Part shown: positions 1-11,716 of the stretch, one piece after another
Layout: the number at the start of each line of letters is the position of its first letter
Numbering within the stretch: the first letter of the stretch is position 1
DNA from: Zygnema cylindricum
Taxonomy: Eukaryota; Streptophyta; Zygnematophyceae; Zygnematales; Zygnemataceae
Length of the DNA: 64,000 nt
Direction of reading: 5' to 3'
NCBI GenBank assembly: GCA_037447655.1
Contig: JBBHKE010000167.1
Coordinates: 1-64,000 of the forward strand
Position numbers and translations under genes: made by a program
Notes under the pieces: generated by a model
The model's input: the letters and a program-made list of their open reading frames with translations, nothing else
Database searches by the model: none
What the model was told of the DNA's origin: nothing

Positions 1-325
1 GTTGGTCAGCGTTTTTGTCTGCCAGGGTGGCAGTTATTTTTGCTTAAACACAAAGGGGTCAGGATTATCCTAGAGGCTTCTTGGAAGCTGTCCACTCTGA
101 GGACTTATGGAGGTCTCAGAGTTACACGAGACACTAGATAGAATGACAGTTTGCTTTGAAAACACAAAATTGGACTGTAGACGTTTTAGCCCAAAAGTTT
201 GATGAATGTGACTAAATCTCCAATAATTATGTTTAAAAAAAAAATAGAAAAAGCACTACGGCCTTGTACGAAAATGCATCTTTTCCAATAAACAATGTCA
301 ACTTTTTCCTCATTGAGGTTCACCC
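1..325 (-). mobile_element. GGGTG-ended DNA element, terminal part (element X)
   Basis: The plus strand ends in CACCC at 325, followed by TAA at 326-328. Read on the minus strand this is a GGGTGAACCTC terminus, like the other GGGT-ended elements in the window. Its interior matches element Y, which starts at 329 in the opposite direction, so 1-325 and 329-600 form an imperfect inverted repeat. A CTCTGAG/CTCAGAG palindrome lies at 95-121, about 217 bp from the terminus. No coding sequence is seen. PIF/Harbinger affinity is inferred from the GGG terminus and TWA target; the other end is outside the window. Confidence 0.5.
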
Positions 326-328
326 TAA

Positions 329-840
329 GGGTGGACCTGTATCAGGCGAAAAGTGAGGTTTATTATTGGAAAAAGTGCATTTCCGTTCAGGGCCGTACTG
401 TTTATTTTTTTGTTTTATAAAACATGATTATTGGAGATTTGTCAAGATTCTCCAAACTTTTAGGCGAAAATGTCGACCGTCCAATTATGTGTTTTCGAAG
501 CAAGCGCTCATCTTATGTTTTACACGTGGAAAGGTCACGTACAATCCACGATGGATGTAAGATAGGATCCTTACATGAGGCATACGCCACGCGCCTTCGG
601 ACAGGCGGGAATCAAATCCAACGAAAACCACAAAAAATCTCGAGGAAACATAAACGTACCAACGGTACATTAGTGTATGTTTGTAGATCTTTTAATTTTC
701 GGAATGAATCTATAACCGTTGGTACAGCTACAAAACATGAACGTACGAATTGTATATTCACGTAAATTTTTTATGCGGGTGGTTGTACGAATACGAGTTC
801 AAATATTGTGCTTTTTTAATCGTTGACTCTGCTCGCCTTC
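329..840 (+). mobile_element. GGGTG-ended DNA element (element Y)
   Basis: It begins GGGTGGACCTGTATCAGGCG at 329, directly after the TAA shared with element X. Bases 360-600 are the inverted counterpart of 1-300. A short ACGTG/CACGT palindrome lies near 524-540. The right end is not defined and the limit at 840 is approximate. Short open frames inside (366-765) show no family resemblance and are not called genes. Confidence 0.45.
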
Positions 841-1139
841 TGGATATGAACCTTCGTGCATCCAAAAGCACTTAGCCAATAGATTCCTTGATGACACGAC
901 CTGCTGAAAAATCAAACGAAATTTGATTGCCAGTAAACGTATTTGACTGTCGACGCCTGATGGAGAAGAGGCCTAAGTCGGAAAAATAAATCAGAAATCT
1001 TGAAATCGGAATGTGTAACTTATAGGAAATATACATCGACAGAGTGAAACCTGCTATATCAATAGAAACATATTTAGCATGGATTTTTTTTACAATACAA
1101 CAATGTAGAGTACATTACATTTGTAGTTTCCTTCAAAGC

Positions 1140-1965
1140 GTGCTCAAGGTGGGGCTCCATCAATCAAAAAATGGTGTTGTTTATTGGGAAACGTACCCTT
1201 CCGTACTAGGCTGTACTGTTTTTTTCCTTTTTAATTCTTAAACATGTTTACTAAAGATTCGCCAAGGTTTTCCAAACTTTTGGGCGAAAATTTTGAACGT
1301 CCAATTTTGAGTTTTCGAAGCAAAATCTCCTTCTATCCAGTGTTTGGAGAGTCTCCTCAACACTCCCCACGAGGAGACTTGTCACACACTGGACGTGTCT
1401 ATTGGTACACTTGGAATGAAAAGGTGTCATCCACGGTGGTCGAGCGATGACGACCTCAGAATTGGCAAAGGCCATGTGCCTTCGTACATGGCGGATTTGA
1501 ACGCGACCAAAAAATCTTTGTCGGAGAGATATTTTGTAATTTCTTTCCAAGCGTACTCTGAGTGGGTCTCCATGAAGCAAAAAATAGGGATGTTTACTGG
1601 GAAACATACCTTTCCGTACTAGATCATACTGATTTTTTCCTTTTTTTTTGTTAGAGAGTTTTATTGGAGATTCGACAAGATTCTCGAAACTTTCGGTTGA
1701 AAATCTTGACCATCCGATATTAAGTTTTCAAAGCAAATGCTCCTTCTGTCCAATGTCTACAGGGTCTCCTCAACTGTCCCCAAGAGGAGACTTGCCAAAC
1801 ACTGGACGTGCCTATTGGTACACTTGGAAAGAAAAGGTGTCATCCACGGTGGTCGAGCGATGACGACCTCACAATTGGCAAAGGCCATGTGCCATCGTAC
1901 AGGGCGAATTTGAAAGCGACGAAAAAATCTTTGCGAGAGGATATCCCTTTGACAAGTCTTTTACT
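1140..1965. repeat. Tandem duplication, two units of about 412 bp
   Basis: Two consecutive blocks (about 1140-1551 and 1552-1965) carry the same order of motifs 412 bp apart: the fill around 1157/1569, the GTACTAG segment, and the segment around 1397/1808. Both are also related to the interior of element Y. Each unit has a palindrome of CTCCTC/GAGGAG type: agtctcctc at 1350-1358 with its complement at 1371-1379, and gtctcct at 1764-1770 with its complement at 1785-1791. Open frames here are not conserved between the units. Confidence 0.6.
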
Positions 1966-3427
1966 TTATGGAAAGGACTTTGCGTTTAAAACATAACTGT
2001 AAACGATAAAGTTATTTCTTTTAATTTTGAAAATGATTTTGAAACGGTTGTTACAACGAAATGACAAGAACATACAAATTGTACATTTGCGTAGCGTTGC
2101 TAGATATTTTAATCTATGCTCGTCCGTACATACGTCGTTGAGATTTTTTGCTTTTCAAATCTTCTAATATTCTCGGCCATATTAACAAGATCCTACGTGG
2201 TTCGAATCGCAATCCAACACGTAAGCAATTGGTGCCTCGTTGGCACAACTTGGTGGAGAAGTGATATAAATATTACTGCCAGTAAACTTGTCCTTACAAG
2301 TACTGGAAACGCTGACTACAACCCTAAGGTGTCCCGATATAATCAATACTTTGATAAAGTATTTTGGACTGTAGTGAAGATTCTCCGTACTACTTTGAAG
2401 AATGTCCTAATGTGGGAAAAATGAAATCGTGACTTTAAAATGTGAAGGTTGTAGACGTCGATACAACTTGTGACGATTGAAGAAGACTACGAAACTTTCG
2501 ACGATTGGTGATGCCAACAAAAACAACGACAGTTGTAGATGTCTAGATTTTTGTGAAATTGCAGATGTTTAGGGTTTGGTGACATTGTGACGTCATGCTC
2601 ACTTGTGACAACGTCTACATCACTGATTCAAGAACTTTGATTTCTCGATTTCGTTTTTGCTACTTTTTTCACTTGACTTGCCATTGAAAATATACCTAAA
2701 AATTGTCAAAAAAATATTTTTGAAAAATCTTTGATTTTACACCAATATTGTCGTGTCTCGTTCTAAAAACTGCGAGATAAAAGTGATAGTGTGAGAGGAG
2801 AGGAAAGAGGAGTCGACGGCGAAAAATTATGCAAAGCACCTGAAAGGATCTTTACAATAAAATAAAACTGAGTGCAAACGTAACCGGAAACATAAATAGC
2901 AAAACACACACAAGAGAAATGTAACCCCAAGGAAGCCAATAGATTTCCAAAAGGAAACTTTTCTTACATGGTCTCCTCACACCCTCAAAACGCACTCACT
3001 TCTAACTCCTTTTAATCATATAAAAGATAATCTTCACTAACCTCCTCTAACCTCAAGAAACACCACAAAGCTATCAAACTCCCTTAACTCCTTGAACTAT
3101 TTCATAATCTACAAGGAGGATCAACTCTCACTCAATTGAAAAAAGACCTCTCCCTCACTACGCCTCAATATACTCCTTCAAACGTCACGTAACAATACTA
3201 ACCAAAACGTACATGTAATACGCACTAAGCGCTAACCAATCAAACTACACTAATACGCAACAGAACACGGTACACGAAAGTACATTTCAAATATATTCAA
3301 CTAATACGTAACACAACACGGTGAACGAAAGTACACTTCAAACATTTTCAACGCCTGTAGAGTTGACTGACACCAAAAAGAATTTTAATAAGTATCACTG
3401 TCGAGCGTGCCTGGGAACCGTGAGGTT
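1966..3427. other. Intergenic sequence, no recognised gene
   Basis: Bases 2430-2640 contain GACGATTG and AACGTCTAC motifs that recur inside the GGGTA element near 28320, so part is probably another decayed copy. From about 2870 to 3320 the strand is rich in A and C and poor in G. The 102-codon open frame at 2116-2424 resembles no family I know. Confidence 0.4.
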
Positions 3428-3520
3428 TAGGTCAGATGTCCGAGGAGGTGTGCATGAGAGACCTGCGATCCACCCCCAAATGCTGATGCGTCCCCAGATG
3501 CGTGACCATGCCCTACTTTG
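3428..3520 (-). repeat. Gypsy-associated repeat, left part split by copia-1
   Basis: Bases 3470-3515 match 10284-10330 closely (CCACCCCCAAATGCTGATG and what follows). The continuation after the copia insertion (9149-9225) matches 10345-10415. The two pieces are therefore one copy of a repeat interrupted by copia-1. It is probably LTR or 3-prime sequence of the minus-strand gypsy element. Confidence 0.55.
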
Positions 3521-4258
3521 TGTTGTCTTTTTGGAAAGCTTTCAGTCTCAGAGCAGCGTAGCTGCTATATAGACAGAGCAGCGCAACTGCTATACAACAG
3601 AGTAGCGCAGCTGCTATACAGCAGCGCAGTTGCTATACAGCAGAGCAGTTGCTATACAGCAGCGCAACTGCTATACAACAGAGCAGCTGCTATACAGCAG
3701 AGCAGCGCAGCAGCAGAGCAGCGCAGCAGCGAAGCTGCAACAAAGACAGGACAACGCAACGTCTGATATTATTAATGTGATTATGTACAGGATAGAGCAA
3801 CTGCGATAGATATGATTCTAGTTAGCTTAGTGATAGCTCAGTGGTAGCTTAGTGATAGCTCAATGGTAGCTTGACAGATTAGAGGTAGCTTGGTGGTTAG
3901 ATGTACCTCTCAAGTACACTGGTGTTGCCAGTTCAACACAAGTATAAGACTTAGGACTCATAACATATTATGTATCCAGACTTCTAAGTAGTAAAATTGC
4001 AGACAGTTTTTGGGAAACTTCTGAGTATTATATCTTGAGTGTTGTCGGGTCAATTGTGCTATTACTTTGGGAGTTATCATTGTTTATGCTACTCTATATT
4101 CTGATAGAGTTTTGTGAGGTTTGGATACTTGTATAAGAATAGGTGAGCGCTTAAGAACATCTGTTTGGTAGGATTCTTGATAGCTTTTGAGAGTGTATCA
4201 TGTCTACTTCTACTACTACTGCTGCTCTTCCACCTGCACCGGTGGTTGTAGAACAACA
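3521..4258 (+). repeat. 5-prime LTR of copia-1
   Basis: It starts TGTTGTCTTTTTGGAAAGC and ends GAACAACA. U3 holds a tandem array of a CAGCTGCTATACA unit (about 3555-3745), then repeats of AGCTTAGTGATAGCTCA (about 3817-3895). The Gag start codon at 4200 lies inside the LTR, so its last 59 bases are coding. The same 59 bases are present at the end of the 3-prime LTR. Confidence 0.93.
3555..3745 (+). repeat. U3 tandem repeat with CAGCTG motifs
   Basis: About ten degenerate units of GCAGCTGCTATACAACAGA type. Each carries the palindromic E-box-like hexamer CAGCTG or a variant. The 3-prime LTR has a shorter array (about 8583-8695), and copia-2 has its own GCAGCTGCGACGCAA series. A role as an LTR enhancer is inferred only from position. 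Confidence 0.75.
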
Positions 4259-7200
4259 GGTTATGGGCCTGTCATCAAGAATTCCTATCTTTTCTGGGGA
4301 TAAGTATGTTTACTGGGCGGATATGGTGGAGACACATTTTGAAAATGTCAATCTTTTGGATATATTGGATGGTTCGCTGGATGAATCTGATCCATCATGG
4401 TCTAAGAAAAATACGCAAGCTCGTTCTATTTTGAAGTTTTGTATATCTGAGAACTTAGCTATGTCTTGGATAAAGATGTAAAAAACAATTGATATCTGGA
4501 AATCTCTTAAAAGTGATTATGAAAAGGCCAATGTCCAGGAAGAGCTTCTATTGGCTGGAAAATTTGGGACTATAAGTACACTGGCGGTACAATAGCTGAA
4601 TATTCTAACAAATTTCGTATCCTTGTAGATGCACATGCTTGTGCAGGTGGGGTGTTTCCTCCTTTTCAACAGGCAGCATTGCTCATGAGGGGTCGCCCTC
4701 GTAGTATGAAAGGAGCATCTGACATGCTCAAACAAAAAGATAAAGCTAGCTGGACTTTACTGTTAGCCATCAATATTTTACTAGAGGAGGAAACTACATC
4801 TAATATTCTCAATGTTGAGCAAGTAGAGGCTTTTAATTCAGACTTTGAGAGAAAAGGACAGTTTAATCAGCAAAGGAATCAGTTTAATCAGTTCAGACAT
4901 TTTAATCAAGGTGGAAATATACAATCAAACAATGCATGCTTTTATTGTAGTGAGAGAGGTCATGGATACAAATTTTGTCCTAAGCTTAAAAAAGCTAACG
5001 ATACAAGTTTATACCGGCCGAGATGGCAACAAAGCCAGTTTTACAAAGGCTTCACGGGGACTACATCTCGTGGAAATGCACTATTTTCGGCTTCTTCGTC
5101 GCTCCAAGACGAGACTTTGACGGTTTCTACGGAGGACGCTACGAATCTATTCGATATGGCGGCTGTACTGGAGGGAGCCAAGGACCCCAGATGGATAATG
5201 GATACAGGAGCGTCAACCCACATGTGCTGGAACAAAGCCATCTTCAAAAATTTGAAAGCAACGCCGGAGAAAAATATTTATTATGCTTGTGGAATCAGTG
5301 TCCAAACTCGTGCTGTGGGTGATGTGTCCTTACTAGTTGATGTCGAGGGAAAAGCAATTGAAAGGACTCTTCACAATGTCTTATTTATGCCTGACTTTAA
5401 GAAAAATATGTTTTCTACGTCGTTTGTAGAGAGCAAAGGCTTTGAGGTTAATTTGAAAAATGGTCGGCAGGTTGTTAGCAAAAATGGCAAGGTTGCGGTT
5501 ACAGGTACTAGAGATAGTAGCAAGATGTATCGCATGGATATGGCTAATACAAAGGAGAATGATGTTTTGTACTCCGGTGTTTTGCACTCAGATGAGTTGT
5601 GGCATAAAAGATTAGGCCATGTAAACTATGATAGTTTAAGGAAAATGGTCACTGCTGGAAAATAGAGGGTGTATCAATCACAGATGGGCCGGTCAAAACT
5701 TGCGATGGTTGTGCTTTAGGCAAAATCCACAGATTGCCATTTCCTAAGGAGTCGGAGCATCGGTCAACGAATTTTTTGCAACAAATTCATTCGGATGTCT
5801 TTGGTCCGGCGAAGGTTCCATCTGCCGGGGGGATGAAATATATGGTCACCTTTACAGATGATTTTTCCAGGTTTACAAAAGTTTACTTCATGAAAGAGAA
5901 GAGTGAAGTGTTTGGTCACTTCAAACACTATAAAGCATTGGCTGAAAAACTTCATAATTCATCTATTTTACAGCTCAGATCGGACAATGGTGGTGAATAT
6001 ACATCGAAAGCATTTGAAACCTTTTTACTCGAGGAAGGCATTAGTCATCTATTGACTGTTCCATATTCACCGGAACAAAATGGGGTGTCGGAAAGACTAA
6101 ATAGAACTCTCACGGAAAGCTCTAGATCTATGCTCGCAGATAAAAATGTGGATCCGAAATTTTGGGCTGAGGCTCTAAATTGTGCAGTTTATATTAAGAA
6201 TAGGATAGGATCAAGATCGGTAGAAACTACTCCTTACGAGATCTGGACAGGTTGCAAACCAGATGTTAGGCATTTCAAGGTCTTTGGTAGTCAATGCTTT
6301 ATATTGGATACGTCTACAGATAGATGGAAAATGGAACCGAAGGGATTATCGGGTATTCTGTTAGGATATGATGATCACTCAAAAGGTTATAGAGTCTTTG
6401 TGTTTGAAAGGCAGAAAATAGTGGTAGCTAGAAACATCATTGTTAAAAATGAACTAGACTCCATAGATTTATTTCAAATGACAGAGCAGCAAAAGCAACA
6501 AAAAGTACAGGAGTATGTCATCTTAGATTGCATGCAGGAAATTGTCCCGCAGATTCCACAACCTCCGTTTATGACTCTGGAGTCAAACTCTCTCCAAGTT
6601 CCTCACCAACTTCGAGTCCAAACGGACCAACAGCAGTCAATACACACGGATCCCAACCAGCGCAATCAGGAACACATGGATCGCAACCAGGGCAATCAGC
6701 GCAATCAGCGCAATGCGCGGCATCCGACGATCTCAGCCTCAGAATTTCCATGGGGAAGAAGAACAAGCAGCCGCCAGCAAGCAAGCTCTCACTTTGTCTA
6801 CTCGGCACTCTCAGGGGAGCCCTTGACCATCCAAGAGGCCTTCTCATCACCAAAGCGGAATCACTGGATTGAGGCGACAAACGACGAAATGAAGTCGATC
6901 ATGGAGGCTCAAACATGGGAGCTTGTCGACCTTCCTCCAGACCGAAAAGCGGTCGGCAGCAAATGGGTATTCAAGGTGAAGTTAAATCCTGATAACACCA
7001 TTGAACGCTATAAGGCCAGACTTGTGGCGAAGGGGTAGAATCAAAAGGAAGGAATCGATTTTGAAGAAACATTTTCTCCGGTTGTAAGATTTCCAACAGT
7101 TAGGATTTTGCTGTCCATAGCTGCTATAGAAGATATGTAAATTCATCAGATGGATGTAAAAACGGCCTTTTTGCATGGAGAACTCGAAGAGACCATTTAC

Positions 7201-8394
7201 ATGCAGCAACTTGAAAAGTATGTGGAACCAGGAAAAGAGCACTTAGTATGCAAGTTGCTAAAATCTTTGTACGGCCTAAAACAGCCCCCCAGACAGTGGA
7301 ATATAAAGCTTGATGAATTCTTGACTAGTCTAGGATTTCAAAAGATAAGTTCTGATCACTCTGTCTACGTTTTAAAGGGTGAAAATGGGATAGTGTATAT
7401 AACAGTATATGTAGATGATTTGCTTTTAATTAGCAAATCAATGGCTGAAATTAACAAAATCAAAACCGCTCTAAACTCACGGTTCGAGATAAAAGACCTC
7501 GGTGAGGCAAACTATATTTTGGGTATCCAGGTAGAGAGGGACAGAAATAGGAAAATAATAAAATTGACTCAAAAAGAGGCTATTGGAAACATGTTGGATG
7601 AGTACGGAATGCGGGGGGCAAAAGGATGTCTAACTCCAATGGAGTTTCGGCAGAAGTTAGAGGGAGAAAAGACAGAACAAGGTGTCATTGTTAGCGAGTA
7701 TTTAGAGTCAGGGGAGAATGATCCAATGACAATAATACCTTATAGACAGATAGTGGGAAGCTTAATATATTTCATGAACTGTACCCGTCTTGACATTACT
7801 GCAGCAGTCGGGGTACTGAGCAGGAGTCTAGAAAATCCGAGAAAATCTGATCTTGAAGCAGCAAGGAGAGTCTTAAGATATTTGACAGAAACTAAAGATC
7901 TCAAACTCACTCTAGGCGGAGGAGAAGTCAAGCTGCAAACATGGAGTGATGCAAGCTATGGCGACATGCCAAGCCGAAAATCCACCACGAGATTCGTTCT
8001 ACAAATTGGGAACGGTACTTGCTGTTGGAGCAGCAAACTTCAAAAGGTTACAGCACAGTCGACAATGGAGTCATAATATATGGCAGCAAGCTCGGCCCTC
8101 AAAGAACTCTTATGGGTAAAATCTATGTTACAAGAACTAGGATACATGCAAGTTGGTCCACAAGTGATCTGGTGTGATAACCAGGCTGCCATTGCCATTG
8201 TTTCTAACCCGAGTCATCACTTCAAAAGCAAGCACATGGATGTACGATTACACTTTGTAAGAGAAAAGGTGTTCTCTAGAGTGATTAAATTATGTTATTT
8301 GCCAGATGCAAAAATGATTGCTGATATGCTCACTAAAGCCCTTCCTGCTCCTAAGTTGAAGTATTGTAGAGACGCAGTGGGATTAAGTGAATAG
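4200..8394 (+). pseudogene. copia-1 gag-pol polyprotein, broken
   Basis: Gag starts at ATG 4200 inside the LTR. Breaks are a stop at 4479-4481, a frameshift near 4565, a one-base deletion giving a stop at 5663-5665, and stops at 7036, 7138 and 8074. Visible domains in order: Gag UBN2-like region; CX2CX4HX4C zinc knuckle (4937-4978); protease DTGAS (5201); the HKRLGH pre-integrase motif (about 5600); integrase with Asp near 5794, Asp at 5983 and Glu at 6091; reverse transcriptase with YVDD (7408-7419); RNase H (about 7930-8330), ending at TAG 8392. The catalytic residues survive although the frame does not. It would act as a polyprotein in a cytoplasmic particle if intact; it is now dead. Confidence 0.93.
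4259..4269 (+). promoter_or_regulatory. Primer-binding site of copia-1
   Basis: GGTTATGGGCC follows the LTR directly. It is complementary to the anticodon stem-loop of plant initiator tRNA-Met (GGGCCCAUAACCC region), not to its 3-prime end. That is the arrangement known from Drosophila copia, which primes from a tRNA half-molecule. The same bases are read in the Gag frame as Val-Met-Gly. The tRNA comparison is from memory. Confidence 0.65.
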
Positions 8395-8539
8395 TTGAAT
8401 TGCTGCACTGCTATACTGTCACTCTGCGATAATTCCACTATTGTGAGGTAATGGGACTGGGTGACTTGCTAATTGCTATACTGCTATGCTGCGATGCTGC
8501 GTTAGTTTATCACCGCAGCTGCGCCGGGATACTGAGTCT

Positions 8540-8554
8540 AAAGCTTTAGGGGAG
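8540..8554 (+). promoter_or_regulatory. Polypurine tract of copia-1
   Basis: AAAGCTTTAGGGGAG lies directly before the 3-prime LTR, where plus-strand DNA synthesis would start. The same 15 bases precede the 3-prime LTR of copia-2. Confidence 0.8.
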
Positions 8555-9143
8555 TGTTGTCTTTTTGGAAAGCTTTCAGTCTTAGAGCAGCGCAGCTGCT
8601 ATACAACAGAGCAGCGCAGCTGCTATACAGCAGCGCAGCTGCTATACAGCAGAGCAGCGCAGCACCCGAGCACCACAGCAGCGAAGCTGCAACACAGACA
8701 AGACAACGCAACGTTTGATATTCTTAATGTGATTCTGCGATAGATACGATTCTAGTTAGCTTAGTGATAGCTCAGTGGTAGCTTAGTGATAGCTCAATGG
8801 TAGCTTGACAGATTAGTGGTAGCTTGGTGGTTTGATGTACCTCTCAAGTACACTGGTGTTGCCAGTTCAACACAAGTATAAGACTTAGGACTCATAACAT
8901 ATTATGTATCCAGACTTCTAAGTAGTAAAACTGCAAACAATTTTTGGGAAACTTCTGAGTATTATATCTTGAGTGTTGTCGAGTCAATTGTGTTATAACT
9001 TTGGGAGTTGTGCTTGTATAAGAATTGGTGAGCGCTTAAGAACAGCTGTTTGGTAGGATTCTTGATAGCTTTTGAGAGTGTATCATGTCTACTTCTACTA
9101 CTACTGCTGCTCCTCCACCTGCACCGGTGGTTGTAGAACAACA
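8555..9143 (+). repeat. 3-prime LTR of copia-1
   Basis: Starts TGTTGTC and ends ACAACA, followed by the target duplication CTTTG. It includes the ATG and first roughly 20 Gag codons (9085-9143), as in the 5-prime LTR. Compared with the 5-prime LTR it has fewer CAGCTGCTATACA units and lacks about 50 bases near 9010. Confidence 0.93.
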
Positions 9144-9148
9144 CTTTG

Positions 9149-11716
9149 TCCCTTCCACCCCAAGGATATGCATAGGTAATGATGAGGGAGCAAGTGAAAA
9201 AGAAAAGTACCCCGTAACCCCCCAAATTTAGTGTTGATCCACCGGAAGCCCATTAAATGCTGCACCCCTGAGCACTCTCCAAAAAATAGAAAAGGAGATG
9301 CGGGTCGTCAAATCCGGCCCACAAGAACTCCGGACAGGAACTAAGGACGACCTCAACAGTGCACAAATAACTCGCACGCAGAAATATATAAATAATAAAA
9401 ATCGGCTCTTTCAGATTAAACAATATCACCTTACACCTAAGAATAGAAGTAAAGATAGAAATCAATGAAAATGGTGAAGCAAGCTCATATACCTCGGAGT
9501 GCAACGATGAAAAAACTCTGAAGATCAAACCTCTCACAATTGCCCGAAAGACAGATATGATTCCCCCTCACCCCTTGGTTCCGCCGTACGGATCCGACCA
9601 GACTCTTCTCAGTCTCAAATAGCGAAAGTCCAAACTGCCCAAAGAGTGGATAGTGCTAACCACCCACCCGAGCTAAAAGTTCCACAAAAGACAATCCAAA
9701 ATAAACATGGCAATAAAGTCCACGACACAATACAACAGTTCTCTAACAGAAAGATTGATTGGATTCTCTGGGGGTTTTCTTGCAGACACTATTGAAAAAG
9801 CAACCTGTCTCTTTCGCCCCCAAGTGTCATATACAACCAAGGTTTGTCTTGGTGCCAAAGTCAAAGCAATCCCAGAAGCCAATCAACGACCAGCAATTGG
9901 TATCGTACTGACATAAGACAAAACAGGCTGTACCACACTCAGGCAAAAAAGTTAGGCGATTGGTTTTGGCTAGATATGCAGCCAAAGGTTCTTTTATGGT
10001 ACGCTAATGGGCAACAAAGTCCTGAATTGACGTGAAACCGCCTAAATTTGACCCAACGTCATAAATGCTCTGCCCGTCTGTTTGGCCTGAACTAACATCC
10101 TACTAACACCTAACAGCAGAATCTACAAGACAATCCCAAAGGTTGCGTGACTTTCCAAAATGTACACCTCCGCTTGAGCTACATAGAAATGATGCCATGT
10201 CATAGAGCCGCCACCGTTGCAACGAACTAACTCCGCCGTTCGACCTCTATTTGAGGTGAACTAAAGTGCGTTGTGCTCCTAGATGATCCACCCCCAAATG
10301 CTGATGTGTTCTCGGATGCGTGACCATGCCCTTCTCTGTCTGTTCCCCTCCAAGGATATGCATAGGTAATAATGAGGGAGCAAGTGAAAAAGAAAAGTAC
10401 CCCGTACCCCCCAAATCCCCCCCTAGTTTCGCGTGACTAGGAGGATAAGACAAATTAGCCGCCAAATTCGCAGTCCCCACAGACTCAGGGATTTGCGGGT
10501 TGAGAGAGAGGCTCCCTAGTCAGTTGAAGGCGTAAGTCATGCCACCCTTGGTGACAGCGTTCACACACCAACAGGAGGCAGGGTGAGGAGGACACATTGC
10601 AAGCAGAGGAAGAGGAGGGTGAATCTACAAAGTAAGTGAGGTGGAAAGTGGGTTCGTCCTTTAGCCCTCGTAGATGGCAAGGAGCCTCATTGATCTGATT
10701 CCCTTTAATTTTGCGACCATCTTTCCCTTCTAGGGTTAGAACACCTTTGTTACAGACCTCCACTACTTCCAAAATCACTCGTCCGACCGAAATGTCCAAA
10801 GTGTCCTTCTTTTGTTGTATGCGATACAAAAAACCCCCGGGCATGAATCGCCGTTGCCGAGGGACATAATTGCCGCTCTTGCATTGTGAATACCAAAGTT
10901 AATCCGGGTGCTGAGCAGCCTGTAAATTGCCCATAGCTAGAGGTATTTCCCGGTGAAATACCTTGGCATTGTCGGCAATCGGTTTCTCCATAGTCCCCCG
11001 GTTGTCCATCTCCGGAAGTACAACCGACTGAGCCAACGCAGCTCTAGGTAGGATGGGATGTCGGCCAAAGAGAATGAAGTAAAGGCTATAAGAATGGAGG
11101 GAGGCTTACCTACTGAATCTGTATCCCATGGCAATCCAAGGCTCCCGTTTGTCCTATTCCCCCAAATCCTCTTCCACTGAATATTTCCGTAGTGACCGTT
11201 TCACTGTCTATACGCACCTTTCGGCCAAACGTCCGCTTGGGGGTGGTCTCGGCTGGTCAACCGGTGGTGAATGAGGCACTTCTCCAGAAGGTTTGAAAAT
11301 TCTCTTGCAAACTTGGACCCCTAATCAATCAAAACTTTGGCCGGTGCTCCAAATTGGGATAACACTTTGCAAGAATGCGTCCGCGATTGCTTTGGACTCC
11401 TTCCGGGGGAGAGCCACCAATTCAATCCATTTGGAGAAGTGTTCAATAATTACTAAGACAAAATGTTTCCCCTTCGGCTGATTGGAAGTGGTCCCAGCAG
11501 ATCTAGTGACCATTTGTAAAACTTCCCCCGGATTGGGAGGGAGTGAAGTTCCGACCAGCCTTTTTGTCAAAAGCCATTTTCACCCGGTCACAAGAAGGGC
11601 ACGTCTACACCACACGATTTACCTCGGCCCGCAACCCATGCCACCAGTACGACCCTATGACCAGAGAGGTGGTCTGTTTTTGTCCGAAGTGCCTGCATTA
11701 CAGGTGAAGACGAACA
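9149..11716 (-). mobile_element. Ty3/gypsy retrotransposon remnant
   Basis: Read on the minus strand, an integrase zinc-binding region (about 11690-11590, WWHGLR then CPSC), an integrase core piece and a post-integrase domain follow one another. Left of it lies a non-coding part, 9149-10480, with two copies of a segment (9163-9222 and 10350-10415) that are probably LTR sequence. No intact LTR pair or target duplication could be assigned. Copia-1 inserted into one copy of the segment, and copia-2 abuts the pol fragment at 11717. Confidence 0.75.
10485..11700 (-). pseudogene. Gypsy integrase and C-terminal domain, fragments
   Basis: The minus-strand frame at 11570-11325 reads LVIIEHFSKWIELVALP, the gypsy integrase motif, with Glu where Asp is usual. 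Upstream, at about 11690-11590, is an HHCC-type remnant with CPSC. The frame at 10844-10485 reads PGGFLYRIQQKK then VLTLEGKDGRKIKGNQIN, typical of the domain after gypsy integrase. Between them the frame is lost (about 10850-11320). No reverse transcriptase is visible. Confidence 0.75.

Larger units (their letters stand above)
3521..9143 (+). mobile_element. Ty1/copia LTR retrotransposon, copia-1
   Basis: A complete but decayed element. The LTRs are 3521-4258 and 8555-9143, both starting TGTTGTC and ending ACAACA. A 5-bp target duplication CTTTG lies at 3516-3520 and 9144-9148. The internal order is Gag, protease, integrase, reverse transcriptase, RNase H, which is the copia order. The polypurine tract is at 8540-8554. 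It inserted into a gypsy-related repeat. Several stops and frameshifts make it non-autonomous. The 738 against 589 bp LTR lengths come from expansion of a U3 tandem repeat and a roughly 50-bp gap, so the insertion is not recent. Confidence 0.95.

Noticed and set aside
6528-6880. Overlapping frames on both strands in the copia-1 linker
   Set aside because: Shadow frames of the polyprotein in a Gln/Asn-rich repeat.
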